A program made the translations under genes and the position numbers. DNA of 61,660 nt from a virus. Numbering within the stretch: the stretch's first letter is position 1; every line of letters begins with the position of its first letter. The notes under the pieces were generated by a model. That model worked only from the letters and a program-made list of their open reading frames with translations, was not told the origin of the DNA and ran no database searches. The stretch is taken from positions 1-61,660 of the IMG/VR virus record IMGVR_UViG_3300007535_000176, one strand, 5' to 3'. Below, one piece after another: positions 43,241 to 49,414 of the stretch.

Positions 43241-43275
43241 GCTACCACTCTACATACGGTAGCGGGTGGTGTCAA
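43241..43275 (-). promoter_or_regulatory. Sigma70-type promoter with operator-like repeat, upstream of the MoxR gene
   Basis: On the - strand: -35 TTGACA (43270-43275), 17-bp spacer, -10 TAGAGT (43247-43252), 38 nt before the ATG. GCTACC (43241-43246) and GGTAGC (43258-43263) form a perfect 6-bp inverted repeat around the -10. The -35 contains the TGA stop codon of the upstream gene. Confidence 0.72.
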
Positions 43276-43646
43276 CCGCTTTTTTGCATTTGGGCGATTT
43301 TTTCTGTTACTGGAATCAGTTCACCGTCAACAACGATATACCATTCATTGTCACGAAACAGGTAAGCATAATGTCCTGCATTTTGCCGCTTGCCCTTCAT
43401 GAAGGAATCGAAATTGTCGTGTTGCCTGGGTTTGATGATTCCCCAATCTTCACCGGGATAATTTTTGAAGGGATTACCAGGACTGAGGCAATCACCGTCT
43501 TCGACGAGGCCAGCCGCCTCGCGACGTAAAGAAAATTGATTAACAAGATCGAATCCCACACCCTCTACGTAACCGTCAAAATGGTTGTAGATGGCACGAA
43601 TGGTTCCATCTTCAGTCTCAACTCCGATGTATGCGTGTGTGCTCAT
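43272..43646 (-). CDS. Unidentified phage protein (124 aa)
   Basis: A 124-residue protein starting MSTHAYIGVETEDGTIRAIYNHFDGY and containing HYAYLFRDNEWYIVVDGE. The opening, with an 'X-IYxHFDGY' pattern, is characteristic of a small phage/bacterial family of unknown function. AAGG lies about 10 nt before the ATG. It has no membrane segment or catalytic motif. It follows the zinc-site-like small gene by 4 nt. Confidence 0.82.
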   Translation of the reverse strand: MSTHAYIGVETEDGTIRAIYNHFDGYVEGVGFDLVNQFSLRREAAGLVEDGDCLSPGNPFKNYPGEDWGIIKPRQHDNFDSFMKGKRQNAGHYAYLFRDNEWYIVVDGELIPVTEKIAQMQKSG

Positions 43647-43650
43647 GAGA

Positions 43651-43851
43651 TTATACCTTTGTTTGGCGATCTTTTACCAGTTCAAAGCCACGGGCGCGAC
43701 ATTCTTCGTCGGCAGATCCGAGGTCAGTTGCCTTGAGGGCAACCTTGTTGTTGGGATGAACACCGCACCATCCAGTGTGATGGGCCCGCATGTGGCTCTT
43801 ACAGTAAACGATGGTGTCCTCACCAAAAACTTCTGCGTCGCGTTCAGCCAT
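43651..43851 (-). CDS. Small protein with possible zinc site (66 aa)
   Basis: The ATG at 43851 with GGGAG about 8 nt ahead is chosen; a longer frame to 43929 would run through the promoter. The 66-residue protein has VYCKSHMRAHHTGWCGVH, where Cys and His could bind zinc, and a late CRARGFELV. No family recognised. It is the first gene after a strong sigma70-type promoter, so it may be expressed early. Confidence 0.8.
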   Translation of the reverse strand: MAERDAEVFGEDTIVYCKSHMRAHHTGWCGVHPNNKVALKATDLGSADEECRARGFELVKDRQTKV

Positions 43852-43878
43852 TATACAATCTCCCTTGCTTACCCTTAC

Positions 43879-43907
43879 AATATAAGCAAAAAGCATTGGT
43901 AAGTCAA
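43879..43907 (-). promoter_or_regulatory. Sigma70-type promoter
   Basis: On the - strand: -35 TTGACT (43902-43907), 17-bp spacer, -10 TATATT (43879-43884). It is 28 nt before the ATG at 43851 and just downstream of a terminator, so it clearly starts a new transcription unit. Confidence 0.82.
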
Positions 43908-43910
43908 GAG

Positions 43911-43935
43911 AAAACCGCGCACAAGGCACGGCTTT
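43911..43935 (-). terminator. Intrinsic terminator after the gene at 43957-44133
   Basis: On the - strand CCGTGC and GCGCGG pair over 6 bp (one G-U) around a 5-base loop, with A-T pairs extending the base, followed by TTTTCTCTT. It lies between the stop at 43957 and the promoter at 43879-43907. Confidence 0.75.
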
Positions 43936-43956
43936 CTTTCTTTAGTTTCCAGCGGG

Positions 43957-44133
43957 TTAGTGGAGATCCATATAAATTTCCACTAGATCACGGTCGTTCA
44001 TCGTTACTGCGTGGGGACCGGCGAAGTCTCTATACCAGTCCTTTGCTTTGCGAAGTGTTTCAGGATCTACACGCTTTTGTGACGGAATCAACCCTTTGGC
44101 AAAGGTTTCGAAGGTTTTTTCTGTCGCGCTCAT
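43957..44133 (-). CDS. Small unidentified protein (58 aa)
   Basis: A 58-residue frame starting MSATEKTFETFAKGLIPSQ and ending VEIYMDLH. AAGGAG lies 7 nt before the ATG, a sigma70-type promoter lies about 50 nt upstream and an intrinsic terminator follows, so this is a complete monocistronic unit. The protein is helical with a KAKDWYRDF centre. No family recognised. A single small gene under its own promoter fits an early host-takeover factor (inference). Confidence 0.85.
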   Translation of the reverse strand: MSATEKTFETFAKGLIPSQKRVDPETLRKAKDWYRDFAGPHAVTMNDRDLVEIYMDLH

Positions 44134-44148
44134 CTTGCTTCTCCTTCA

Positions 44149-44166
44149 ACATACATGATTGTATGT
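44149..44166. repeat. Perfect inverted repeat in the leader of the 58-aa gene
   Basis: ACATACA (44149-44155) and TGTATGT (44160-44166) form a perfect 7-bp stem with a 4-base loop between the -10 element and the ribosome-binding site. It could be an operator or a leader hairpin. Confidence 0.55.
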
Positions 44167-44170
44167 GTTG

Positions 44171-44211
44171 ATATTTAGTCTTACTATACGTGGTCAGCAA
44201 GTGGCGGTCAA
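44171..44211 (-). promoter_or_regulatory. Sigma70-type promoter plus CTAAATA element
   Basis: On the - strand: -35 TTGACC (44206-44211), 17-bp spacer, -10 TATAGT (44183-44188). The -35 contains the TGA stop of the gene at 44208. A CTAAATAT sequence (44171-44178) follows, 37 nt before the ATG, and could be a second, late-type promoter. Confidence 0.75.
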
Positions 44212-44579
44212 GGAAAATTTTGTAGCCAAAGCGCCACGCTTCCGGCTAGCTTGCACATTACCATGTGCTCATGGTGAAACAGAACGATTTTGTCGCGGTT
44301 GATATAGAACGGCGCGTTCATGTGTTTGCTGAGAGTAAGTATCTCTCCAGAGTAAAACTCGCGCTCGTGGATAAATTCTTCATGATCAAAGAAGGTTTTG
44401 AGGAGTTGATAACCTGCCGCCCGCAGTCTTAAGCTATCCGCTTGATAGAAATAATCCCCTTGGACGGTCGGTTTACCACCAAAGGCAGCTTTGATCTCTG
44501 GATCATCGCAAGATTCAATTTCGTTTTGGAGCCAGAGGGTAATCTCCTCCGTTAACATCCTCTTCGATTTGTTCTCCAT
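44208..44579 (-). CDS. Small phage protein with C-terminal EHMVMCKL motif
   Basis: A 123-residue protein with the segment KIVLFHHEHMVMCKL, a variant of the motif that ends 41312, 41608 and 46967, here followed by 14 extra residues. FDHEEF in the middle is also shared with 41608-42039. The start is uncertain: ATG 44579 overlaps the upstream gene by 65 nt, and ATG 44558 is the alternative. Function unknown. Confidence 0.75.
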   Translation of the reverse strand: MENKSKRMLTEEITLWLQNEIESCDDPEIKAAFGGKPTVQGDYFYQADSLRLRAAGYQLLKTFFDHEEFIHEREFYSGEILTLSKHMNAPFYINRDKIVLFHHEHMVMCKLAGSVALWLQNFP

Positions 44580-44841
44580 TAGTAAGCTTTACCACCGTGA
44601 AATCGTCTGTGTTGAACTTCTTATTTAAGCGTTCTGCTAGATTGAAGGCGTGGCCCGGATTACTGAAGCTTGTCTTCTTGTATTTTGCACCTGGGCTGTC
44701 AACAAGACTATTGAAACTTTTGAGATTGATTGGTTGATCTTTTAGGAACACAGCGTAGATAGCCTCAGCATCAAGGACCTGTTCGCTACGAAAATTTCTA
44801 TCTGTGTGCTCTAACAGCACCTTGGGCTTGGGTCGCGCCAT
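44515..44841 (-). CDS. Unidentified small protein (108 aa)
   Basis: The ATG at 44841, with GGAG about 8 nt ahead, is preferred to an ATG at 44853 that has none. The protein begins MARPKPKVLLEHTDRNFRS and has VLDAEAIYAVFLKDQPIN and PGHAFNLAERLNKKF. It resembles a small alpha/beta phage protein with no known catalytic motif. It overlaps the next gene by up to 65 nt. Confidence 0.78.
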   Translation of the reverse strand: MARPKPKVLLEHTDRNFRSEQVLDAEAIYAVFLKDQPINLKSFNSLVDSPGAKYKKTSFSNPGHAFNLAERLNKKFNTDDFTVVKLTNGEQIEEDVNGGDYPLAPKRN

Positions 44842-44856
44842 GTTGTTCTCCATTAA

Positions 44857-44882
44857 GTCTAGCTTTAACTATTTAGCTAGAC
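44857..44882 (-). promoter_or_regulatory. 8-bp inverted repeat enclosing a CTAAATAG element
   Basis: GTCTAGCT (44857-44864) and AGCTAGAC (44875-44882) are perfect arms around a 10-base centre. On the - strand the second half reads CTAAATAG (44869-44876), 27 nt before the ATG at 44841. This could be a late promoter embedded in an operator or leader hairpin. Confidence 0.5.
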
Positions 44883-44898
44883 GATGGAGAAAATTATA

Positions 44899-45138
44899 TC
44901 ATTTCATTCTTACCTTAAAGGTATGACCGCAATTAGGACACTGACATTTAGTTGAGGCATCTTCTTGTAGCTCGTTAACCAGTTTGCGTAGATTTTTAGC
45001 TTCCTTGGCCAACGACTTGAGAGCTACTTTGTTGCGTTCCGCTTTGGGTTTCTTGTATTCTTCTTTGATCTTACTGATCAAACTGTCGAGTCTGTCTTCA
45101 AAGACTCCAAGAAACCCGGTTATTTTTGCTTTACTCAT
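44899..45138 (-). CDS. Coiled-coil protein with C-terminal zinc ribbon (79 aa)
   Basis: AAAGG precedes the ATG. Residues 10-60 are Lys/Glu/Leu-rich and probably form a coiled coil. The end CQCPNCGHTFKVRMK is a half zinc ribbon (two Cys-x-x/x-Cys knuckles close together). Such small zinc proteins often bind nucleic acid or RNA polymerase (general knowledge). Overlaps the upstream gene by 8 nt. Confidence 0.8.
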   Translation of the reverse strand: MSKAKITGFLGVFEDRLDSLISKIKEEYKKPKAERNKVALKSLAKEAKNLRKLVNELQEDASTKCQCPNCGHTFKVRMK

Positions 45139-45610
45139 AGCTGCGCCTTTTCCTTTGGATAGCTATCTGCATATCTGTTGATGTTTTAAACGGACCTACG
45201 AATTCATATTTACGTAGAGTTGATAGTTTAGGACAATGGCTCTCCATCCAGCCTCCATTGTCAAAGTTGATGCCATAATATCCTGCCGCAAAGTAAATTT
45301 TACTGGTGGGTGTTTTGGTAAAGCACGGTAGATTATCTCGTTCTTGAGTCTTGAATGTTTCGATTTTGGGAACAGGATAACCGTAGACATGCTCTTGATG
45401 CCAGCTGCTGGGTTCAGGTTTGCCTTCAAAGTCAAAAATCTCATCAATGTCTTCGATATCATACGCAAGATTTTCTCGATCGTCATTAAAGTAATGAAAA
45501 TAGGATCCATCATCATGACTGATACGCATGGTGCCAGTCTTGTTGCCGTCTGAATCATACGTGATCCACAGCTTGTCTGTAATTACCTCAACTGCTCGTT
45601 CTTTTTTCAT
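45131..45610 (-). CDS. Unidentified phage protein (159 aa)
   Basis: The ATG at 45610 forms an ATGA overlap with the upstream gene; a GTG at 45616 is also open. It starts MKKERAVEVITDKLWITYDS, is beta-rich and aromatic (YFAAGYYGINFDNGGW) and has two cysteines. Function unknown. It lies in the run of small genes between the RNase H-like exonuclease and the MoxR unit. Confidence 0.8.
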   Translation of the reverse strand: MKKERAVEVITDKLWITYDSDGNKTGTMRISHDDGSYFHYFNDDRENLAYDIEDIDEIFDFEGKPEPSSWHQEHVYGYPVPKIETFKTQERDNLPCFTKTPTSKIYFAAGYYGINFDNGGWMESHCPKLSTLRKYEFVGPFKTSTDMQIAIQRKRRSYE

Positions 45611-45852
45611 TGACACATTAATTTCAACATTGTAAGCGATTCATCACTTGCTCGAATCAGTATTCTGTTTGACATCCATCCGTTTTCGACATATATCTTA
45701 GCTTCGATATCTAGATCATTTTCAAGAAACCAGATATATTGACCAATGATGTCAGGTAAATTTCTATAATCTTCTGATTTGACATACTTGTTTTTTGAAA
45801 ACCACCAAAAGCCAGTTTCGAAAACAAGAAATTCATCACTGTCGATTAGCAT
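45607..45852 (-). CDS. Small phage protein, possible divergent FKL-family member (81 aa)
   Basis: ATG at 45852 with GGAG about 7 nt ahead; a longer start at 45882 lacks one. The protein begins MLIDSDEFLVFETGFWWF and ends ILIRASDESLTMLKLMCQ, where DESLTMLKL is similar in shape to the EEHxxxFKL ending of four nearby proteins. It overlaps the exonuclease gene by 17 nt. Function unknown. Confidence 0.75.
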   Translation of the reverse strand: MLIDSDEFLVFETGFWWFSKNKYVKSEDYRNLPDIIGQYIWFLENDLDIEAKIYVENGWMSNRILIRASDESLTMLKLMCQ

Positions 45853-46825
45853 AGCTTGCTCCAAGGTATCTGGCATGGTCATCAGCTTGCTGGCCTACAC
45901 GGACAAGATCGTGTTGCCCACAGAACCGCATAAAGTGAAGACCCACTTGCTTTTTATGTTCAGCCTGGACAGCCTCCACAATAGCATTGTCGAGAACATC
46001 TTTAATGTTTTCTGGTTGGGCTGTCAAATCGATTAGTTGCACATTGCGTAGGTAATCGTCATGCACACGATGCTCAGCGCCCTCATGGTCAGTCCATGTC
46101 TGCAACATGAAATTGTTCCAGTTAAAGCCCTTGCCGCCGCGGTCTTCAAAAGCCTCCAACATGCCTATCTTGTTCTTGGTGCCTTTCTTGCGGGCTCCAG
46201 GGTAGGCGGAGAAAATATTGTCGCTTGTATCGCCACGAACACACTTTTCAAAGAGAAGCCATTCAGGGTCACCAATGGACTTGGGTTCACCGCTCTTTTT
46301 ATCAATGACTGGCTTGCCCTTGACGTCAAAAATACCATCCAGGGTGATATGCTGGTTAGCAACACCATTATATTGCGATACATTCTCTGAGATGAGCTGA
46401 TAGAAGTCGCTGTCGCTGGATATGATGACATGTTGGTCATCAGGATGTGTCTGAATCCAGCGAGCAATGAAGTCATCTGCTTCACAGCCTTGGGCCTGTA
46501 GAACGGTGACGTTTGTATGTTCGTGTAAAAATCTCTGGAAGCTATCAAAGGCTTCGTTAAATGCGTCGTTCTCCTCTACCTCTGCTGGAGTGGCAAGCTT
46601 ACCCGCCTCGCGGCGTTGGGCCTTATAGGGCTCATAAAAGTCACGACGCCAACTGCGTCCTTCAAAACACATCACAACATGGGTGCCACCAAAGTCGCGC
46701 CAAGCTTTGTTGATGCTGGAAAAAATAATATGCATGGCCATGCCGATCTTGGTCTCAGTATCACCACGCACCACGTGCTTTGATCTGTGAAACATGTTTG
46801 CTGCATCAACTAGTATGTAGGTCAT
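45836..46825 (-). CDS. rnh: 5'-3' exonuclease / RNase H (T4 Rnh-like, FEN superfamily)
   Basis: A 329-residue enzyme of the flap endonuclease superfamily. Acidic metal-binding residues are visible in MTYILVDAANMFHR, GCEADDFIA, ISSDSDFYQL and GDTSDNI. It removes RNA primers and short flaps on the lagging strand, working with the clamp and polymerase whose genes are at the right edge. Its length is close to the 305 residues of T4 RNase H. AAGGAAT precedes the ATG, and an ATGA overlap couples it to a 45-residue upstream gene. Confidence 0.93.
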   Translation of the reverse strand: MTYILVDAANMFHRSKHVVRGDTETKIGMAMHIIFSSINKAWRDFGGTHVVMCFEGRSWRRDFYEPYKAQRREAGKLATPAEVEENDAFNEAFDSFQRFLHEHTNVTVLQAQGCEADDFIARWIQTHPDDQHVIISSDSDFYQLISENVSQYNGVANQHITLDGIFDVKGKPVIDKKSGEPKSIGDPEWLLFEKCVRGDTSDNIFSAYPGARKKGTKNKIGMLEAFEDRGGKGFNWNNFMLQTWTDHEGAEHRVHDDYLRNVQLIDLTAQPENIKDVLDNAIVEAVQAEHKKQVGLHFMRFCGQHDLVRVGQQADDHARYLGASYANRQ

Positions 46826-46959
46826 TCTATTCCTTCCATGAGCTTCTTCATCACTATAAGCTCATCATAACGATTTTGCAAGATATTATTCCATTGACCT
46901 GAGTTTCTCAGCATATTGAGACAGTTCAATTGAACTAAAATTTCTTCTTGTTGCGTCAT
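46822..46959 (-). CDS. Small coupled protein (45 aa)
   Basis: A 45-residue frame starting MTQQEEILVQLNCLNML and ending MKKLMEGIE, with its stop in an ATGA overlap with the exonuclease start. It is helical and Leu/Met-rich. The gap would otherwise be 140 bp, large for this region. There is no strong ribosome-binding site. A 14-bp perfect palindrome (46923-46936) lies inside the coding sequence. Confidence 0.65.
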   Translation of the reverse strand: MTQQEEILVQLNCLNMLRNSGQWNNILQNRYDELIVMKKLMEGIE

Positions 46960-46966
46960 ATGTTGG

Positions 46967-47257
46967 TTATATCCCATGCGCTAACTTGAACAACATGGCG
47001 TGTTCTTCATCGCGAAAGCATAGTTCATAGTAGAACCTACCGCCTACCCAATCAAAATCATCATGCTTTATCCATCCCTGCTCCTCGCACCAATCTAGAA
47101 CTGAAAACATGATGTCTGCATCTTTTGAATGTGCAGTGTTATACTGAACAAAATAACAGAAGCCCCGGTCTTGAAGATCAGACAGGAGAGTTTCTTCACC
47201 CCAATCTTGGCCCGATGGGGAAGGTTTTAGAGGATATGGCTGAAAGTCAGCTGTCAA
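46967..47257 (-). CDS. Small phage protein with C-terminal EEHAMLFKL motif
   Basis: TTG start at 47257 inside the end of the upstream gene (11-nt overlap). The 96-residue protein has LLSDLQDRGFCYF, a central FSVLDWCEEQGWIKHDDFDW and the ending LCFRDEEHAMLFKLAHGI. It is a good example of the repeated C-terminal motif of this genome. No other in-frame start exists before residue 50. Function unknown. Confidence 0.75.
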   Translation of the reverse strand: MTADFQPYPLKPSPSGQDWGEETLLSDLQDRGFCYFVQYNTAHSKDADIMFSVLDWCEEQGWIKHDDFDWVGGRFYYELCFRDEEHAMLFKLAHGI

Positions 47258-47435
47258 TCTCTAAACCGCTTTCAAGTTTGTCCATGACGAGTAGTTGATC
47301 AAGTTCATCAGTCAACTCGTTGATGCGAGCTACTAAATGAGTCGTATCCTCATGCCTAACGTTGGCCAGAAGACGTTGAACAGTTATTCGATGGATCTCT
47401 TGTTTCAGGGCATATATGTCGTCATGATTTTGCAT
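47247..47435 (-). CDS. Small coiled-coil protein (62 aa)
   Basis: A 62-residue helical protein (MQNHDDIYALKQEIHRITVQ, then VARINELTDELDQLL) with a likely coiled coil. There is no Shine-Dalgarno. The ATG lies within a perfect inverted repeat and close to a probable transcription start, so it may be translated from a leaderless message. Function unknown. Confidence 0.7.
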   Translation of the reverse strand: MQNHDDIYALKQEIHRITVQRLLANVRHEDTTHLVARINELTDELDQLLVMDKLESGLEIDS

Positions 47436-47469
47436 ACTGTTAGTATGCGGGATTTTGTCGGTTTGTCAA
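47432..47469 (-). promoter_or_regulatory. Probable promoter with inverted repeat over the -10 and start codon
   Basis: On the - strand TTGACA (47464-47469) is followed after 16 bp by CATACT (47442-47447). GCATACT (47432-47438) and AGTATGC (47442-47448) form a perfect 7-bp inverted repeat with a 3-base centre that covers both the -10 and the ATG at 47435. The predicted transcription start is at or next to the ATG. Confidence 0.55.
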
Positions 47470-47475
47470 GATTTT

Positions 47476-47673
47476 TTACTTTATAGCACCTAACATTTCG
47501 TTTGCTAGTAGGAAATCACGGTCTCTGTATACCTCAGCCTCAAGATTGTCCATGTGTTCCATGATCTCGAATGTTGCTACACGACTGTCGAAGTGGTCAA
47601 CGAATACAGGCGTGGTCCAATTGCTATATCGTTGTGTAAATGTGTATTGAATACGCATGATTCTTTCATTCAT
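47476..47673 (-). CDS. Unidentified small protein (65 aa)
   Basis: A 65-residue protein starting MNERIMRIQYTFTQRY and ending LLANEMLGAIK, with a VATFEIMEHMDNLEAEVYRD centre. The ATG directly follows the upstream stop. Small alpha/beta look; no family recognised. It ends 7 nt before the TTGACA of the next promoter. Confidence 0.75.
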   Translation of the reverse strand: MNERIMRIQYTFTQRYSNWTTPVFVDHFDSRVATFEIMEHMDNLEAEVYRDRDFLLANEMLGAIK

Positions 47674-47856
47674 TTATCGTCCCATATGAATCACATTCTT
47701 GAGACGACGCTTGTCTGATTTAATTTTCGCCTTGGCTGCTCGAATTTCTTCCTTGTTAGCGCCCATTTCTTTTAATTGATAGAGTCGGCGATAATCTCTG
47801 CCAAGTTCTTCGCTATAGCGGTTGTAATCGTCTAAAAAACGATCTGGATTCCCCAT
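47674..47856 (-). CDS. Small basic helical protein (60 aa)
   Basis: GGAG lies 8 nt before the ATG. The protein MGNPDRFLDDYNRYSEEL... is helical and very rich in Lys/Arg in its second half (AAKAKIKSDKRRLKNVIH). It could bind nucleic acid. It follows the upstream gene by 5 nt. Function unknown. Confidence 0.78.
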   Translation of the reverse strand: MGNPDRFLDDYNRYSEELGRDYRRLYQLKEMGANKEEIRAAKAKIKSDKRRLKNVIHMGR

Positions 47857-47861
47857 GGGTG

Positions 47862-48143
47862 TTACTCCGGTTCTTCATTGATCACACCTCTACACAAGTC
47901 GTTAAACCACATGTCAACCACTTCTTCGCTGGTGCGACCACTGTAGCCAGCCTCGGTCAGTTGGTTTACAAAAGCCTCATTCCAATCAAGTTCAAAGAAT
48001 CCTTGGCTAGGGTTTAGTGGATCTGCGAACTGCACATCAACTACCTTAACCCAGGGCTCGTTATCAATATTTGCGAGTGTTTTTTCGCGTAGGTTCTCGT
48101 CTTGGATACCACGAGCTCGCCAACGTTTATACCATTTGAACAT
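47862..48143 (-). CDS. Unidentified small protein (93 aa)
   Basis: ATG at 48143 with AGGAG about 7 nt ahead, preferred to a start at 48179. It begins MFKWYKRWRARGIQDENL, a basic Trp/Tyr-rich N-terminus, then NIDNEPWVKVVDVQFADP, FFELDWNEAFV and VVDMWFNDLC. Proteins with this layout recur in marine T4-like phages (from memory, unverified). Function unknown. It follows metK by 39 nt. Confidence 0.8.
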   Translation of the reverse strand: MFKWYKRWRARGIQDENLREKTLANIDNEPWVKVVDVQFADPLNPSQGFFELDWNEAFVNQLTEAGYSGRTSEEVVDMWFNDLCRGVINEEPE

Positions 48144-48182
48144 AATTTCTCCTAGTTCTAAAATACCGTCTAGTATCACGGA

Positions 48183-49277
48183 TTACCACCCGATTTTTTC
48201 CCAAGGAACGTCTTTGTCACCAAAATGGCCGTAGACACAATTCTCACTGTATTCAGTGAAGTTGAACAAGTCAAAGCGATCAATAATTCCCTTTGGTGTA
48301 AGGTCAATGTTGTCCCTAATAAACTTTTCGATACTGCGATTGTGTCCGTTACTGTCTACGTAGATACTTATCGGTTGCTTGACACCAATAGCATAAGATA
48401 ACTGTATTTGACACCAATCTGCCATGTCATGTGCCACGACATTCTTAGCAAGCCAACGTGCTGCATATGCCGCACTGCGATCAACCTTTGTGGGATCCTT
48501 TCCACTGAACGCCCCGCCGCCATGGGGAGCCCAGCCGCCGTATGTGTCTACGATGATTTTGCGACCGGTTAGTCCTGCGTCTCCATCCGGTCCGCCGATG
48601 ACGAAGTTGCCCGTTGGGTTGATGTGCCATTGTGTATCCCTGTCAATCATTCCACCTAATACGTCTTCAGCTGCATTGCGGATTGCTTGACGGGCTGAGT
48701 GGACGAAACCCTGTGTATGTTGGTGGCTGCATACGACAGAGCTGACCCTCCTGGGAGTGTCCCCTTCATATTCGACGGTGATCTGGCTTTTAGAATCTGG
48801 AAGGAGATAATCGTATCCGCCGTCGCGTAATTCATCAAGTCGTTGTAGGAGACTATGTGCGAGGCTGATAGGCGTGGGGAGAAGGTTAGTTGTTTCGTTG
48901 CTTGCGTAACCAAACATGATTCCTTGGTCGCCTGCACCGAAGTCATCAGTGGCCAGCGCAATGTCGCCTGACTGCGCATGTAGTTCATTGTATATTCTGA
49001 GGGTAGGCCAGTCGAACCCGCCGCCATCAGGATATCCAATGGTCCTGACTGTATCCCGTACGATCTGTTCAACCTGTGCTTTGCTGATATTGAAGTTTTT
49101 GACTTCCCCAGCAAGAGTGACCATATTTGTTGTAACAAGAGTTTCGATTGCACATCGTGTCGTTTCATCTCCAGCTTGCAGAGCTGCGTCGAGCAATGCG
49201 TCTGAAATTTGATCTGCAACTTTGTCAGGATGTCCACGGCTTACGCTTTCACTTGTAAATGTATATGTTCTTGTCAT
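48183..49277 (-). CDS. metK: S-adenosylmethionine synthetase
   Basis: A 364-residue enzyme making S-adenosylmethionine from methionine and ATP. Visible are FTSESVSRGHPDKVADQISDA (ATP/Mg site), FGAGDQGIMFGYA, and the glycine-rich phosphate loop GGGAFSGKDPTKVDRSAAYAA with its HGGGAFSGKD core. It is slightly shorter than the bacterial enzyme (about 384). A phage copy would boost SAM for methyltransferases and for the 15 radical SAM enzymes of the left island (inference). ATGA overlap with a 46-residue upstream gene. Confidence 0.97.
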   Translation of the reverse strand: MTRTYTFTSESVSRGHPDKVADQISDALLDAALQAGDETTRCAIETLVTTNMVTLAGEVKNFNISKAQVEQIVRDTVRTIGYPDGGGFDWPTLRIYNELHAQSGDIALATDDFGAGDQGIMFGYASNETTNLLPTPISLAHSLLQRLDELRDGGYDYLLPDSKSQITVEYEGDTPRRVSSVVCSHQHTQGFVHSARQAIRNAAEDVLGGMIDRDTQWHINPTGNFVIGGPDGDAGLTGRKIIVDTYGGWAPHGGGAFSGKDPTKVDRSAAYAARWLAKNVVAHDMADWCQIQLSYAIGVKQPISIYVDSNGHNRSIEKFIRDNIDLTPKGIIDRFDLFNFTEYSENCVYGHFGDKDVPWEKIGW

Positions 49278-49414
49278 TTTTTTCCAGTTAAATTTTTTAA
49301 GATCTCATTATCGACTTCTTTTACTATTTCTCCTGAAAGAGATTTTGTTAATATTCGAAACAAAAGAGATTGGCGATCCTCTTTTTGTAGTTCACTGAAT
49401 CTTATGTGCCCCAT
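49274..49414 (-). CDS. Small coupled protein (46 aa)
   Basis: A 46-residue frame MGHIRFSELQKEDRQSLLFR... ending EILKNLTGKK. Its stop is in an ATGA overlap with metK and its start lies 13 nt inside the queE end, so it exactly fills the gap. It is helical and charged. CGGAA about 6 nt ahead is a weak ribosome-binding site. Function unknown. Confidence 0.68.
   Translation of the reverse strand: MGHIRFSELQKEDRQSLLFRILTKSLSGEIVKEVDNEILKNLTGKK

Noticed and set aside
48143-48183. Possible SAM-type riboswitch near metK
   Set aside because: The gaps around metK are under 50 bp and the upstream side is coding, so there is no room for a known SAM riboswitch.
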